In this document: positions 11,048 to 22,014 of the stretch, piece by piece
How the letters are laid out: every line of letters begins with the position of its first letter
Position numbering within the stretch: position 1 is the first letter of the stretch
DNA from: Yponomeuta sedellus
Lineage: Eukaryota > Arthropoda > Insecta > Lepidoptera > Yponomeutidae
DNA length: 64,000 bases
Direction of reading: 5' to 3'
Assembly (NCBI GenBank): GCA_934045075.1
Contig: OW203723.1
Location: 6,359,913-6,423,912, forward strand
Program-made: the position numbers and the translations under genes
Notes under the pieces: generated by a model
Seen by the model: only the letters and a program-made list of their open reading frames with translations
What the model was told of the DNA's origin: nothing
Database searches by the model: none

Positions 11048-11428
11048 TCATCATCATCATCAACCCATTATGTCCCCACCGCGGGGAACGGGTCTCTTCC
11101 GTGAGGAAGATATAGACCATACTCCACCACGGGGGCCAGGTCCGGATTGATGGAGGCTTGCAATACTAGTGACTGGTCTTACTGTCAGAAGTTTTCAAGC
11201 CACTCTAAGGCCTCTGATATGGCTTAACGACTGCCATCTATCGTCGGCAGCCGGCACCAACTGCTTAACGAACCTTGGGAAGCACAGAAAAACGCCATTA
11301 TAGTTAGCCATTATAGATAGATGGTTTACCCATCCGTGGACTGTACGCGCCTTGTGTTGCTTGACCTTGATCGTTTAAGATCCGTTTAAGATCACTCAGG
11401 CAGCCGGAGCTACGAGCGATTCATTACG
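11048..11428 (+). repeat. CCCCACTGCTGGGGC family, diverged long copy
   Basis: (ATC)n, TATGTCCCCACCGCGGGGAA, GGGGGCCAGGTCCGGATTGA, GGCTTAACGACTGCCATCTA. Confidence 0.68.
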
Positions 11429-11599
11429 TACTTGTATATTTGGCAAATATTAACCATCCATTGCCGGGTTTTCTGACGAAGCTTTAGCACTTAGTTTAGT
11501 TAAACCTGTCATGTATTATAAGTCGTAGGCAAATGCAAAAATACGAAGAGCAACGTGAAGCGCCAGCGTTATGATTGAATTATCTTCTAACCCCCGGCT

Positions 11600-11855
11600 T
11601 CTCATATACTAGTTAGACTTAAGATTTCTGCACTTGGCCTCATAGTTGGGCCATTGTAGGGAGCTGAGGTATGTTCACACTGCAGAAACCAGTGTTTCCT
11701 CACGATATTTTTTTTTCACAGTTAGAGAGTATTTTTGTGGTTTTGCTACTATAAATTCGCAAAAGTATAACTTAGAAAACAAAGTCATTGATATATAACG
11801 GAATTCGAACCCGCGACTTCCCGATTTCGAAACCGGCGTTCTACCACTGCTCTTT
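11600..11855 (-). mobile_element. SINE family 1 copy
   Basis: TTAGACTTAAGATTTCTGCA, GCCTCATAGTTGGGCCATTG and GGAATTCGAACCCGCGACTT, ending in ACCACTGCTC (reverse head). Confidence 0.75.
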
Positions 11856-12104
11856 CTTCTTTTTTCTCGTACACTAACATGTTAGATTAGTATAATCTCT
11901 ATTGCAAACCATACATTTTGATAATACATGAAAATGTTAATATGTAAGTTACATGTTTATGTAAGTTTATTATTGTATGTCACCTTTTTTTTTCCTGCAC
12001 TACCCTTTTCCAGTCTCTTCAACACCAAAGGTTTGCTAGCCAAGAATGCTTCTTGCATTAAGCACGCCCTTGTACATTTACTACCTACTACTACGCCCTT
12101 GTGT

Positions 12105-12182
12105 CATTAGGACAATAAAGAATTAAATAAATAAGTTACATAGTGTACAATTGGTGGTCTTATCACTAAAAGCGATCTCTAA
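12105..12182 (-). mobile_element. Retroposon-tail fragment
   Basis: GACAATAAAGAATTAAATAA, TGTACAATTGGTGGTCTTAT, CACTAAAAGCGATCTC. Confidence 0.6.
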
Positions 12183-12778
12183 TTTAGTAAGTTCGGTAGT
12201 AGAGGGTTTGCTTAAACCGCATGCAACGAAAATACGTCGCCTCGGCGAGGGCTGGAACTCTGTAACTACGAGTCGTGCGCAATTCATTTATATATCGATA
12301 AATACATCAAAGTAGTCATTACTCAGGTCTTTTTAATTCGTGACGATAGGTGGCGCTAGTGCCGAGTAGCACATTGCACAGTTTGAGCTGAAAATTTGTC
12401 CTTATGCCACATTAAATCTAGAGTCTTGTAAGCCCACACGCTTTTATTAAATGTACTTTGGGTAGTTGACACCCTGTAACAGAAGATTTACATACTATTA
12501 GTAAAGAAGAAACAGGAGGTTTCGAGAAACAATGAATCACAATGCGTGCCGTTCTTAGAAAAAAGTTAACGTATGTCACAGCGTTAATTGCCTGTAACAA
12601 TTTGTCGTCCGTGTTAAAATTGTAGGGCGAGAATTTCCCCCTGAATCCCCATGTACTCGTAATTACATCCTGAGTGCAGGTATAGCTTTCATAATGTGTA
12701 CTTGTGTGAGGATGGTGTGACATTCCATTTATTAATTGCTAAGGTTGCGGTACTTCTAGTCTTGCTCTTTGATATTGA

Positions 12779-12961
12779 ATACATACATACATACATACAT
12801 ACATACATACATACATACATACATACATACATACATACATACATACATACATACATACATACATACATACATACATACATACATACATACATACATACAT
12901 ACATACATACATACATACATACATACATACATACATACATACATACATACATACATACATA
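12779..12961. repeat. (ATAC)n microsatellite, left block
   Basis: About 183 bp of uninterrupted ATAC repeats ending at the mariner's left TA. It reads open in all frames as YIHT or MYVC repeats, which are shadows and not genes. It continues at 14248 beyond the transposon. Confidence 0.98.
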
Positions 12962-14247
12962 CGAGGGGCGGCTGAAAAATTTTGAGCCTAAGTACTTCTA
13001 AGAATCACTAATGACTCGCAATGTGCATCACTAATTGCGCGTATTCTAAGTAGTATAAATACCAAGTTTCATGTCATTATCATCATTACGCTTCTAGTAA
13101 TTGAACATTAAACAACACCATGTCCGAGTCATCCGCGCTTTGCACGAAATTGGAGTACAGAGCTGTCATAAAATTCCTCACCAAGAAGAACAAAACGCCG
13201 ACAAAAATATTTGAAGAAATGTCTGCAGTTTATGGGGATTCTGCACCTTCATTTGCCACCGTAAAACGTTGGACACGTGAATTCAAACAAGGCAGGGAGT
13301 CGCTCGAAGATGTTCCCAGGTCAGGACGTCCAAACACCGCCGTTACCGAAGAAAATATTGAAAAAGTGAAAAACCTTGTTCTCGAAGATCGGCGAATCAA
13401 GATGTAGCAGATAGCTGAATCCATAGGCATCAGCAAGGAGCGAATTGGTGACATTTTGCACAATCATTTGCACATGAAAAAGGTGTGCGCGCGATGGGTG
13501 CCAAAAATGCTCACGCCACTGGACAGGCAGCGTCGAGTCACAACTTCGAAGGAGTTTTTGGACATCTGTGGCGATAATCCTGACGATGTTTTTTCTCGCC
13601 TCGTCACTGTCGATGAAACATGGATCCGGTAGTACGATCCGGAGTCAAAACAAGAGTCAATGCAATGAATAGCAAAGGGAGAAAAGCCGCCACGGAAATT
13701 CAAAGTGGAAAGATCGGCTTCCAAGCTCATGGCCACTGTTTTTTGGGATTGCGAAGGAATTTTGTTCATCGACTACCTTCCCAAAAATACTACAATGAAC
13801 GGAGACTATTACGTCGTATTGTTGACAAAAGTCCGTCAAGTGGTTGTCGAGAAAAGGAGAGGCAAACTGGCGAAAGGAGTCCTGTTTTTGCAGGACAATG
13901 CGCCCTTGCACACTGCCCGAGTTGCGAGACGTGCCCTCGCCGAAACAGGATTTGAAGAAATCAACCACCCACCCTACAGTCCAGACCTGGCTCCTAGTGA
14001 TTATTTCCTTTTTTCAAATTTGAATCCGAGGACGAAGATTTTCCAGTGACGAAGAAATGAAGGCGGCCGTAAACGAGCATTTTGAAGGCAAAGACGGCGA
14101 ATATTTTTTTACCGGGTTAAAAGCTCTTTTAAACAAATGTAAGAAGTGTATTGAAATAGAGGGAGATTACATTGAAAAATATTTTTTTTATACATTTCTA
14201 TCAGCATTTTTAATACCTTAGGCTCAAAACTTTTCAGCCGCCCCTCG
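12962..14247 (+). mobile_element. Complete mariner-family DNA transposon, 1286 bp, inactive
   Basis: Both ends carry the same terminal inverted repeat of about 31 bp, starting CGAGGGGCGGCTGAAAA and continuing to GAGCCTAAG, with one A/G difference within the first 30 bp. It is flanked by TA on both sides (12960-12961 and 14248-14249), the mariner target duplication. The length is normal for mariner (about 1.3 kb). The transposase gene inside is broken. The insertion lies within an (ATAC)n microsatellite that offers a TA every four bases. The terminal sequence resembles a mariner group I recall from silkworm and other moths. Confidence 0.95.
13120..14221 (+). pseudogene. Mariner transposase pseudogene (D,D34D), three nonsense codons and a frameshift
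   Basis: Starts at the ATG at 13120 (MSESSALCTK). The N-terminal half holds the helix-turn-helix region typical of mariner. Catalytic residues are visible: the first Asp in VTVDETW (around 13609), the second in FLQDNAPLH and the third in PDLAPSDYF, with exactly 34 residues between the second and third. In-frame stops interrupt it at TAG 13405-13407, TAG 13630-13632 (just after the ETWI motif) and TGA 13666-13668 (at a position usually Trp). A small deletion near 14022-14027 shifts the frame; the C-terminus then reads in the next frame (RGRRFSSDEEM onwards) to TAG 14219-14221, inside the right inverted repeat. Length otherwise matches a full transposase of about 345-365 residues. It cannot make active enzyme; any mobility would need enzyme from elsewhere. 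Confidence 0.95.
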
Positions 14248-14531
14248 TACATACATACATACATACATACATACATACATACATACATACATACATACAT
14301 ACATACATACATACATACATACATACATACATACATACATACATACATACATACATACATACATACATACATACATACATACATACATACATACATACAT
14401 ACATACATACATACATACATACATACATACATACATACATACATACATACATACATACATACATACATACATACATACATACATACATACATACATACAT
14501 ACATACATACATACATACATACATACATACA
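14248..14531. repeat. (ATAC)n microsatellite, right block
   Basis: About 284 bp of uninterrupted ATAC repeats starting at the mariner's right TA and running into a SINE fragment at 14533. Together with 12779-12961 it forms one array of about 465 bp split by the transposon. Confidence 0.98.
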
Positions 14532-14532
14532 T

Positions 14533-14612
14533 TGCTTCCGGCCCCCCATACCCTGTGTCGTGGGAACCAGAAACAACGACATCACCAACATGTTAACATC
14601 CAAGACCTCCAA
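14533..14612 (-). repeat. Fragment of tRNA-related SINE (family 3)
   Basis: Shares CCCTGTGTCGTGGGAACCAG and the following ACATCCAAGAC segment with the longer copies at 8265-8470 and 42258-42420. In those copies the same edge holds a short TACATACAGGCATATAC segment, so the microsatellite next door probably grew from the SINE end. Confidence 0.7.
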
Positions 14613-14914
14613 AATAAGCAACCTCCTTTCTTCATCTATCGTATCATGACGGAACCTAAACACCAATATCATTGTCTCCCACTTCTGATCTCTCCTGCTC
14701 TCGATTCGCCTTAACCATCGCTCCACGATGCAATTGTCGATACATTTGACGCTCCAATTTGATCTCGCCCGCTGTCACGAATTGTCGTTACTCGGTACCG
14801 TTTGTTCCACCTCGTAGTCGATTCACTGCACTTCTGCAGTTCTAGACCTAAGATGCTAGAAGACGAACAAATTCGTTTCGATTTGTCCAAGTAAACTTGA
14901 TTAAGATAACATAA

Positions 14915-15003
14915 ACTTACGTCTGTATCTGTCTGTATGGAGGGGCAGGTAGAGACCAGGGTCTGCCACTTCCTGACAGATCTCTATCGTTTCATCAATA
15001 GTT
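14915..15003 (+). repeat. CGCCTGTATCCCAGAG family, diverged
   Basis: TTACGTCTGTATCTGTCTGT, GGTAGAGACCAGGGTCTGCC, TCATCAATAGTTAACA. Confidence 0.5.
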
Positions 15004-15439
15004 AACAGCCAGCCCCTTATGCTGATTGGCAAATCCTTTACGCTAAGCAGATCAATAGTCATATGTGCCTAGTTGTATTCACGCCGGATTTGGTAAACTT
15101 CATGTTCATACACTGCCCGCATTTTTAAGCATATGTTTTGCGAAAAAAATTAAACATTACCTTCCATGATGGCTTTTTAACTTTTTGAGGATAGCTCAAA
15201 AAACACTAAACGGCAAAAACTCTTAAATATTCTTTATGGCAAAAACATAAATTCGAAAAATTATTACATAGAATTTTTCCAAAAGCGAAATTATCTCTAA
15301 GAGATTATCTCTTCCAGCCATTCCAGATTATCTCTTAGCCTAAGTCTTGAAGCTAAGATAACGGGATTAAAGAATAAATATTTATGACAACATTAATGAG
15401 CAATAATAAGATATTATACTTACATTTCTAAAATATAAA

Positions 15440-15735
15440 GATCTCGTATCATATCGTTTGTTATCGAACTCCTTTGAAACGTCTTCACTGATTTTTATTA
15501 AATACTAGCTGACAGTCAATTCTTTAAATTGTTTTTTATTTTTGTCTCCATAAGAACTATCCTCGTACTTCAAGGAATATTCTAAAAAAAGAATCAGCGA
15601 AATTGGTTCAGCTGCTCCCGAGATTTGCGCTTACCAACACATTCAGCGATTCATTTTTATATTATAGAATATTTTATGTATATTTGGTAGGTCCGAGATA
15701 GAGTAATACCGCTTGCAGAGTCAGCTACTAAATAC
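15440..15735 (+). mobile_element. Helitron-like copy interrupted by a second Helitron
   Basis: TTTGTTATCGAACTCC at 15458 onward continues after the insert 15505-15668 with ATATTTGGTAGGTCCGAGA and ends GAGTCAGCTA. Confidence 0.7.
15505..15668 (-). mobile_element. Short Helitron-like element nested in another
   Basis: Reverse orientation: CTAG at 15505-15508 after an A, and TCTATAAT (RC) at 15661-15668. Internal sequence matches the 4928-5289 copies. It splits the second Helitron family copy at 15440-15735. Confidence 0.8.
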
Positions 15736-15739
15736 GTAC

Positions 15740-16885
15740 ATAAACCACCGTAAATCATATTAACTATGACAGTACTCTTTTAATCTCTTCTTGAACGATG
15801 ATATGGAAATCTAGTGCGCAGCGCCGTGCAGAATTTTTTGTAAGTCTTCTAAACTCTCGTAGAATTTGTTGACTTATGCATGGAAGGCCCATAGCTTACA
15901 GTGATAAGGAACATTGTAAAATCAAACGAAAATCAATGCGAGTAACGCAATCAACATAAAAAGTCACGCTTTAACCAAATTATTGAATTGCAACAATATT
16001 ACATAATATATAATAGCACTGCGGTCAAAATAGCAATTCATTAAAATATAATATGACATTATGACACAGCTCAAGAAATAATAATCACAGCAATAAGGCG
16101 TAAACGATTCGAATTTATTATGCGCAAGCCTGGTACAAATCATATTTCACATCGCGGAAACGCGACGCATTTTCGATACATAAAACAAAACTATTCGCGT
16201 GCTTATAATATTTATGAATCCCCAATTTATACCTTGATCTAGATTTTGTTGATAATTTGACTTAAATTGAACTCTTTCTGTCAGAATAAATAACTCAACT
16301 GAACGATTTATTGATTATGTATCTGGTTTAAGTTTTAGGATTAAGTCGTTGGGAGCAGTATTTGACAATACAGACATCAATGGATGATCTGTGAACAATT
16401 AAGTACTATTACATCTTTCTTTCATCGTTCTAACATGAAATATTACGTATGATTTATTTCGCGTCCCCAAGAGATAATTTGACTCACACTTGGATGTTAG
16501 AAATGAAAGGTAATGTTGTTATGTTAGTTATGACGTAACAAAAAAAATGTAAGCGCTAGCTGCCATTTTGTAGATTAACTAATATTAAAAAACAATTATA
16601 AGAAAACAATAAACTCGATTGCTAAAGCAGTGCTAAAAACCAAAATAAATGAAGAACGAAAGTTGCAAGATATCGTATGAGTTTGGAAATTCAAAAGACA
16701 CAATGTCATTTAGGCCTTGTTTAATGCTATTTTAATTTATAATTTTAGAAATGACTTTGATAAAGCTGTATTAAACACTGCTTTATCAAACTAAGTCCTT
16801 AATTTAAAGAGACGCAGTAACGTCGATTTGACCAAGCCACGGATACCTACATCAAAAGTAGGTACACCATTTTTTGAACCATCAC
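15740..16885. other. No recognised element
   Basis: AT-rich DNA without repeats shared with the rest of the window and without a plausible exon. Confidence 0.5.
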
Positions 16886-17034
16886 TAAAACTGTTAGATA
16901 GATGGATAGTTAGATAGAGAACACTTTATTGCACAACCAGAAAAATATTACAACCATGATTTTTAAATCTAAGTAATGTTATACAATTGGCGGTCTTATC
17001 GCTAAGACCGATCTCTTCCAGACAACCTTTGGAT
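16886..17034 (-). mobile_element. Retroposon tail with GATA end
   Basis: TTAGATAGAGAACACTTTAT, GCACAACCAGAAAAATATTA, TTGGCGGTCTTATCGCTAAG, CTCTTCCAGACAACCTTTGG. Confidence 0.72.
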
Positions 17035-17825
17035 GGAGTTAGATTGTGAGAGCAAGACCTCATGCCAGATAAAACAGCAGTCTTAAAACTTAGCACTAGA
17101 ATTTTTCAATTAAAATTATATGAAAAAAAAAACAGAATTCAATGACGGTTACTGACCCCTCAAACTAGAATACTCTGTGCTATACCCATAGCTGGTTACC
17201 CAGCCAGGCTACTTCCAAATTAGTTTTACAATAATCATAATAATATTTGACCTTAATATATAATAAGGTTAATTTGGCGAATTCGTAAGCAAATACTTTT
17301 AGTATTTTTTGTTCATAGGAAACAGCCGGTCAGCCCTATCACCTTACCACAAAGCAATATTTCAATCGATCTTCACGAAACACATTAAAAAAACCTGAAT
17401 GCCTCTTCTTAACATTAACTTTCTCAACGCGATCGAAGATATCGTCAATTTATCAACAGGTTGTTACTGCTTTCAAAAACTGAACAGAAACACACAAAAA
17501 TACACTTTATCATTCTCTAAACAGTTATCAAAGTTCCCTAACACAACGGGCTATAAATCATAAAATTTTGACCCGTGACGTTTAACTGACGGATCTGATT
17601 GAGGACACAAAGAATTATCCGATTACCCGACCGGTGTAAGTAGGTACTTAATCTCGAATGGAACGTGTGTTGATTCACTGTAATCTTAATTCGACCGGTT
17701 TATGTTATTCGGCGTGACCAGTCTAACGTTAAATTCTGTGTTATAGTGAAAGTGTAGCTAGACTAATCATACGCATGTTGACTAAATCATTTATAATAAT
17801 TCATTTATATTTAATTATTGAAGCG

Positions 17826-18130
17826 ATCGTGATCTAGTGGAACCGAGTGATTGGAATCAATCACTTGGGTTAAGCAACAACAGGCGCGGTCAGGTGCTGC
17901 ATGGTGACCATCCCATGATTACATTTTTTCCGAGTGCTTCTATGCTTCGCAAGGCACGTTAAGCCGTTGGTGCCGGTTGTCATGTAATGGCAGTCGTTGA
18001 GCCGTGTCAGAGGCCTTACATGGGCGGCTTGATAACTTCTCAGTAAGGCCCGCCACTGCCTTACAATCCTCCACTAACCCGGACTTGGCCCGGTAGAGCC
18101 ATGCCCCAGCAGTGGGGACATACAAAGGCT
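17826..18130 (-). repeat. CCCCACTGCTGGGGC family
   Basis: CCGAGTGATTGGAATCAATC, GGCAGTCGTTGAGCCGTGTC, GCCCCAGCAGTGGGGACATA. Confidence 0.72.
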
Positions 18131-18251
18131 TTATATCAAATTTAATTACTAGCCCCACCTTTCGACATTTATCAATGACTTTGTTTTCCAACTTACGTAC
18201 ATTTGTAAAGACTTTATAATCTAAGTCTTTGACAATACTCTGACAATATAG

Positions 18252-18425
18252 CATTCTCTTTCCTGTGGGCTAAGCCGGCTGAACTGCCAAGATGGTATAG
18301 GTGTTGGACAAGCCTGCTCCATCTAAAAACAATATCGCAGGCACTGCGGCGTCTGAATGGTCCCTTCACCCATCCAGTGTAGATGAAGGTGCCACTGGAC
18401 GATCAATAAATCATCTCACTACGTA
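18252..18425 (-). repeat. Dispersed repeat with TCCAGTGG and GTGGGCTAAG segments
   Basis: TCCTGTGGGCTAAGCCGGCT, GGCACTGCGGCGTCTGAATG, AGGTGCCACTGGACGATC. Copies at 18945-19008, 27840-27990 and 48842-49090. Confidence 0.6.
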
Positions 18426-18680
18426 AATGTAAAGACCAACTTTAATTACCCTGTATAAACACTTCCATTTGCATCTCGAGTGATTTATTCGTAATTTATA
18501 CATATTATTATCTAAGAAAGATTGGTTTTTCTTTGCGCAACTCTCATTACATGTTGATCGATGACGATTTGTATCTGCGATGATGAATTGTATTACAACT
18601 ACTTACTATGTTTTTCTTTAGTCTCATACATTCTGAGGTAGTCGGGCTCACTTAAAAAGTTCTAATGAACATTTTTCTAT

Positions 18681-18830
18681 TTTAAAAACCTATTCAGAGG
18701 CTAACAATTCCACCCATGCCGGGACTCGAACCCGCGACCTCTGGCTATCTGGCTATTTTTAGCCTCTAAATAGGTTTTTAAAATGGTCCTTATCACGGGT
18801 TAGTGCATTAAAAATAATATAATTTTTCTA
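18681..18830. mobile_element. SINE family 2 copy with inverted end
   Basis: TTTAAAAACCTATTCAGAGG and, after the tRNA 3' half and CTGGCTATCTGGCTA, the complementary TAGCCTCTAAATAGG. The segment is thus flanked by inverted copies of the SINE end. ACGGGTTAGTGCATT follows. Confidence 0.7.
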
Positions 18831-18944
18831 TTTTGTTTCAGGTAAATATCGTATTCGGGTTTTATTTCTCGAAATGTGCATTAAGTAAATTGCTGAACAC
18901 GCGCACAGCATTAACTGTAAGTATAATAAGAATATTCATTGTCA

Positions 18945-19008
18945 ACATCGTGAGGAAACCCGTGGTTTAGTTGGCTCCGCCCGTATTGTCTTTTCTGTGG
19001 GCTAAGAG
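18945..19008 (-). repeat. Same TCCAGTGG repeat family, fragment
   Basis: CATCGTGAGGAAACCCGTGG, TAGTTGGCTCCGCCCG, TGTGGGCTAAGAGA. Confidence 0.5.
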
Positions 19009-19165
19009 AGTCGTCGTCAGGCTATACTAGTCCACTGCTAGACATACCCTCCCCTAAAGAGCGCCACGTTTTGCTATCATAGGGGGTAGTGCCCATAATC
19101 CCCACGCTGGGCATGCGGGTTGGGGATCGCAGTTCGGTGGAATGGTAGTGCAGGGGGGGCAACTG
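19009..19165 (-). mobile_element. LINE 3' end fragment
   Basis: GTCGTCGTCAGGCTATACTA, GTCCACTGCTAGACATACCC and CCCCACGCTGGGCATGCGGG; same family as 282-518. Confidence 0.7.
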
Positions 19166-19192
19166 CATACCCCTCCGGGATACAAGCGTAAG

Positions 19193-19300
19193 TTTATGAC
19201 ATGTTGGTAAAGTATGCATTTACTTTACAGCTAGAAAACTTTCTAAATCACTCCTTAGAATCAATTAAAGTCAATTTTCCTATTTAATTTTTGATTGCGT
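19193..19300 (+). repeat. Direct repeat A, left copy
   Basis: TATGACATGTTGGTAAAGTA, GCATTTACTTTACAGCTAG, CTTTCTAAATCACTCCTTAG; matches 19557-19663 at about 90%. Confidence 0.8.
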
Positions 19301-19545
19301 ATTTTCCTTGTACAATGTACATACACGCCTGTATCCCAGAGGGGTTCGTGGCAAGTGAACCAGGGACTGCCACTTGCCACGATCCTGACAGATTACCTTC
19401 GCTTCATCAACGTTCATAAGTTGTTGCATGCACGCACATCGGTTCCGGGTACTTTTTATCTCCCTTTTGCTAATTCGTCCAATATTTGTTCGATGTATGT
19501 ATCGCCGCCTGGGACGTCCTTTATTAGCCTTTCCACTCACATTCG
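19301..19545 (+). repeat. CGCCTGTATCCCAGAG family, long copy
   Basis: ATACACGCCTGTATCCCAGA through GCATGCACGCACATCGGTTC, CGATGTATGTATCGCCGCCT and CTTTCCACTCACATTCGCA. Sits between two direct repeats (19193-19300, 19557-19663). Confidence 0.72.
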
Positions 19546-19556
19546 CATTATTTTAG

Positions 19557-19663
19557 TTTATGTCATGTTGGTAATGTATGCATTTACTTTACAACTAGAA
19601 AAACTTTCTAAATCACTCCTTGGAATCAATCAAAGTCAACTTATTTCATTTTTGATTGCGTCC
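19557..19663 (+). repeat. Direct repeat A, right copy
   Basis: TTTATGTCATGTTGGTAATG, GCATTTACTTTACAACTAG, ATCACTCCTTGGAATC. With the left copy it brackets the dispersed repeat at 19301-19545. Confidence 0.8.
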
Positions 19664-19787
19664 ACTACAGACAATTTCAATTAGCGTTTTAAAGGGTGTT
19701 TTAGGGAATCGCATTTAAAAAAATAAGAACTTGAGGCTATAGTTATAAGGCGCAAATTAACAAGTAACAATAACTTAGTACAGTCGA

Positions 19788-19941
19788 CAGTTGATCTATC
19801 TTGATACTTTCGCTGCAAATTCGCTCGTAACGTGAGTGACTATAGTGACTATAGTCACTCACGTTACGAGCGAATTTGCAGCGAAATAGTCACTCACGTT
19901 ACGAGCGAATTTGCAGCTAAAGTATCAAGATAGATCAACTG
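19788..19941. mobile_element. Foldback MITE, 154 bp, with an arm repeated
   Basis: Outer arms CAGTTGATCTATCTTGATAC and its complement enclose inner arms built on GCAAATTCGCTCGTAACGTG. The right inner arm TAGTCACTCACGTTACGAGC occurs twice in tandem. The whole can fold into one long hairpin. No clear target duplication. Confidence 0.75.
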
Positions 19942-20269
19942 AGAGTGCTTGCTATCGACACTTGACTTAAATTCAATAATAGCAATAACGGATGCGCTAC
20001 CTACGCATACGCTACCACGCAAGTCGGTAGCTTGAAAGTGGTTTTTCTGAGAACTTTGACCACTGTGTGTTTTATTGACCGATTGTAATCGGTGCATATA
20101 GAAAATTTTGTTTGGTTATTGGCTGTCGGTAAAAGATACATGTTATTTTGGTACAGGACCAGAAAGTCATTTTTTGGATAGCCGTGGAACTGTTTAGCTA
20201 GTGATTTAATTTATGTTTGTGGTATTTATACCTATAGTTGTATGAGCCTCTTTTTAGAACTTTTATTAC

Positions 20270-20430
20270 CACTTGGGCGGCCTTTTTTTATTTGTTTTTA
20301 TTTGTCTGACAGTAAAAACAGCCAGTCTTGCAAGCCTCCATCAATACGGATATGACCCCTGGGTTGGAGTATGGCCCATACCTTCCTCAGGAAAGAGGCC
20401 CTTGCCCCTCGGTGGGCACATAATCGGTTG
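20270..20430 (-). repeat. CCCCACTGCTGGGGC family, part
   Basis: TGTCTGACAGTAAAAACAGC, CTTGCAAGCCTCCATCAATA, CCCTCGGTGGGCACATAATC. Confidence 0.62.
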
Positions 20431-21300
20431 ATGATGAAAATTACATTTCCATAGTGAAGTCACAAAGCTTTTACACGTATGTACATGTATACGTGTATTT
20501 ACCACTGTTACTTAACACATTTTTGTATGTTATCTCCAAAAATATGGTAATAAGAGAACTCATCAATTTATTACGACAAAAAAATTACAACATAATCGAT
20601 AACCAAGGTTGTCATAACTCCTCAGTCATATTGCACAAGCTGCTTCGTTTATTTTTGCATATACTACGTTTCTTGCCTGTTCGCACGTGACGTGAACTCC
20701 ACATTGCTTGCCGACCTGTCTGTGCTTCGTGTGGCATACTGAGTGGGAGAAATTGATGGCTAGTAAAAAATAATAAGTGGGTCTAACAGGATATAGGGAA
20801 TCTGGGACCTCCGAACGCAGGAAACTTGCGGTGAGCTGCGAAAACAGTACTTACGAAAGAGGTGTTCTAATGTTGTTTTTGACTACTCTTTTGAGATAGC
20901 TACATACGTTATAGTATGTATGCCAAAGGACTCCTGAGTTAATAATTTCTTGACTACTTGGGAACACATTTTTGAATTTATGTCGTTTTTTAAATGGTTT
21001 GTACAGCCAATAGGTAAAGATATTTTGAACTCCGTGGTTGTGTACTTTTGGAAGATGTGATCTAGGTACATTAAAAGCAAAAAAGAGAATACTTTTTTGC
21101 ACAGCCAAAAAAAATATGAGAGTGATGAAAAGCAACTAAAGCAATATTGCAAGATTATAAGGACTTTTAATTACGAATATCTAAACCATTTTATTTTTAA
21201 GATACTTCGGTATGGGAAGGAAAATTGACACGAACTAATGTAAAGTGCAAACAACATGTACTTCTATGTATAAAAAAACTACATTACGTAGGTACTCTAA
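20431..21300. other. No recognised gene; possible decayed retroposon
   Basis: The stretch near 21075-21115 (GAGAATACTTTTTTGCACAG) faintly resembles the GAACACTTTATTGCACAACC retroposon tail. Minus-strand frames at 20851-21135 carry no known domain. Confidence 0.35.
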
Positions 21301-21301
21301 G

Positions 21302-21326
21302 GCTTGTATCTCTTGAGATACAAGCT
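21302..21326. repeat. Perfect hairpin, 11-bp stem
   Basis: GCTTGTATCTC, TT, GAGATACAAGC. Confidence 0.85.
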
Positions 21327-21704
21327 TCTATGTCACGGCGCGGCGGCACAGTTTTTGAACACAGTCACCTTAAACATTTAAGAGGAAATTAAGCCGAGTT
21401 GGTATCGAGTGCATCCTATAGTTCATTCTACTCGTATAAACATCACATCACACATGTGCAAATGTAATGACATCTAATTATGACTATTTATACTCGTGTT
21501 ACAAACGCACTGACTAATGTCCTATGACTTTAATATCACTAGTACAGCCGATATTGTAACTCGGTACTAAATATTCAAAAGTAATGATTTGAACTGGTAG
21601 TTATAAATATAAATAAAAAGAAATAAATTTCAAGAATTTAGTTCAGTTATCCTTATTATCAAGAAGTGCTGTGTACAAATCTTATTGTAGAAGGTTATGC
21701 AATT

Positions 21705-21960
21705 TGAGGTTGCCTGGAAGAAATTGTTTTTAGCAATAAGGCCACCAATTGTATTTGATCTTTTGTATCTGCCGTTTTTGTAACTATTTTTCCGGTATAC
21801 AATTAAGAATATTCTTATCTTATCTTAAGATAAGATAAGATAAGAATATTCTTTATTGTACACCAGAGCACATATTATAAACATGTAATGATACAAAGTA
21901 CAATTGGCGGCCTTATTGCTAAAAGCAATTTCTTCCAGACAACCTTACGACGGAAAGTTG
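21705..21960. mobile_element. Two retroposon tails joined tail to tail
   Basis: Left GGTTGCCTGGAAGAAATTG...TATACAATTAAG (+) and right CTTTATTGTACACCAGAG...CTTCCAGACAACC (-) meet at an AAGAATATTCTTATCTTATC palindrome near 21790-21850. The result is an inverted dimer of about 255 bp. Confidence 0.72.
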
Positions 21961-22014
21961 CTGGAGGAAATAAGATCCTTATCTTATCTTATGTAAAATC
22001 TCTGGTAAAACTAT

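Noticed and set aside
12689..13001. Several long overlapping frames on both strands made of YIHT or MYVC repeats
   Set aside because: They are only the (ATAC)n microsatellite read in frames where it lacks stops.
13230..13968. Frames on the minus strand and in a second plus frame across the mariner
   Set aside because: Shadows of the transposase pseudogene; the catalytic motifs lie in the plus frame starting at 13120.
14109..14726. 205-codon minus-strand frame
   Set aside because: About half is the microsatellite; the rest is mariner end and SINE sequence.
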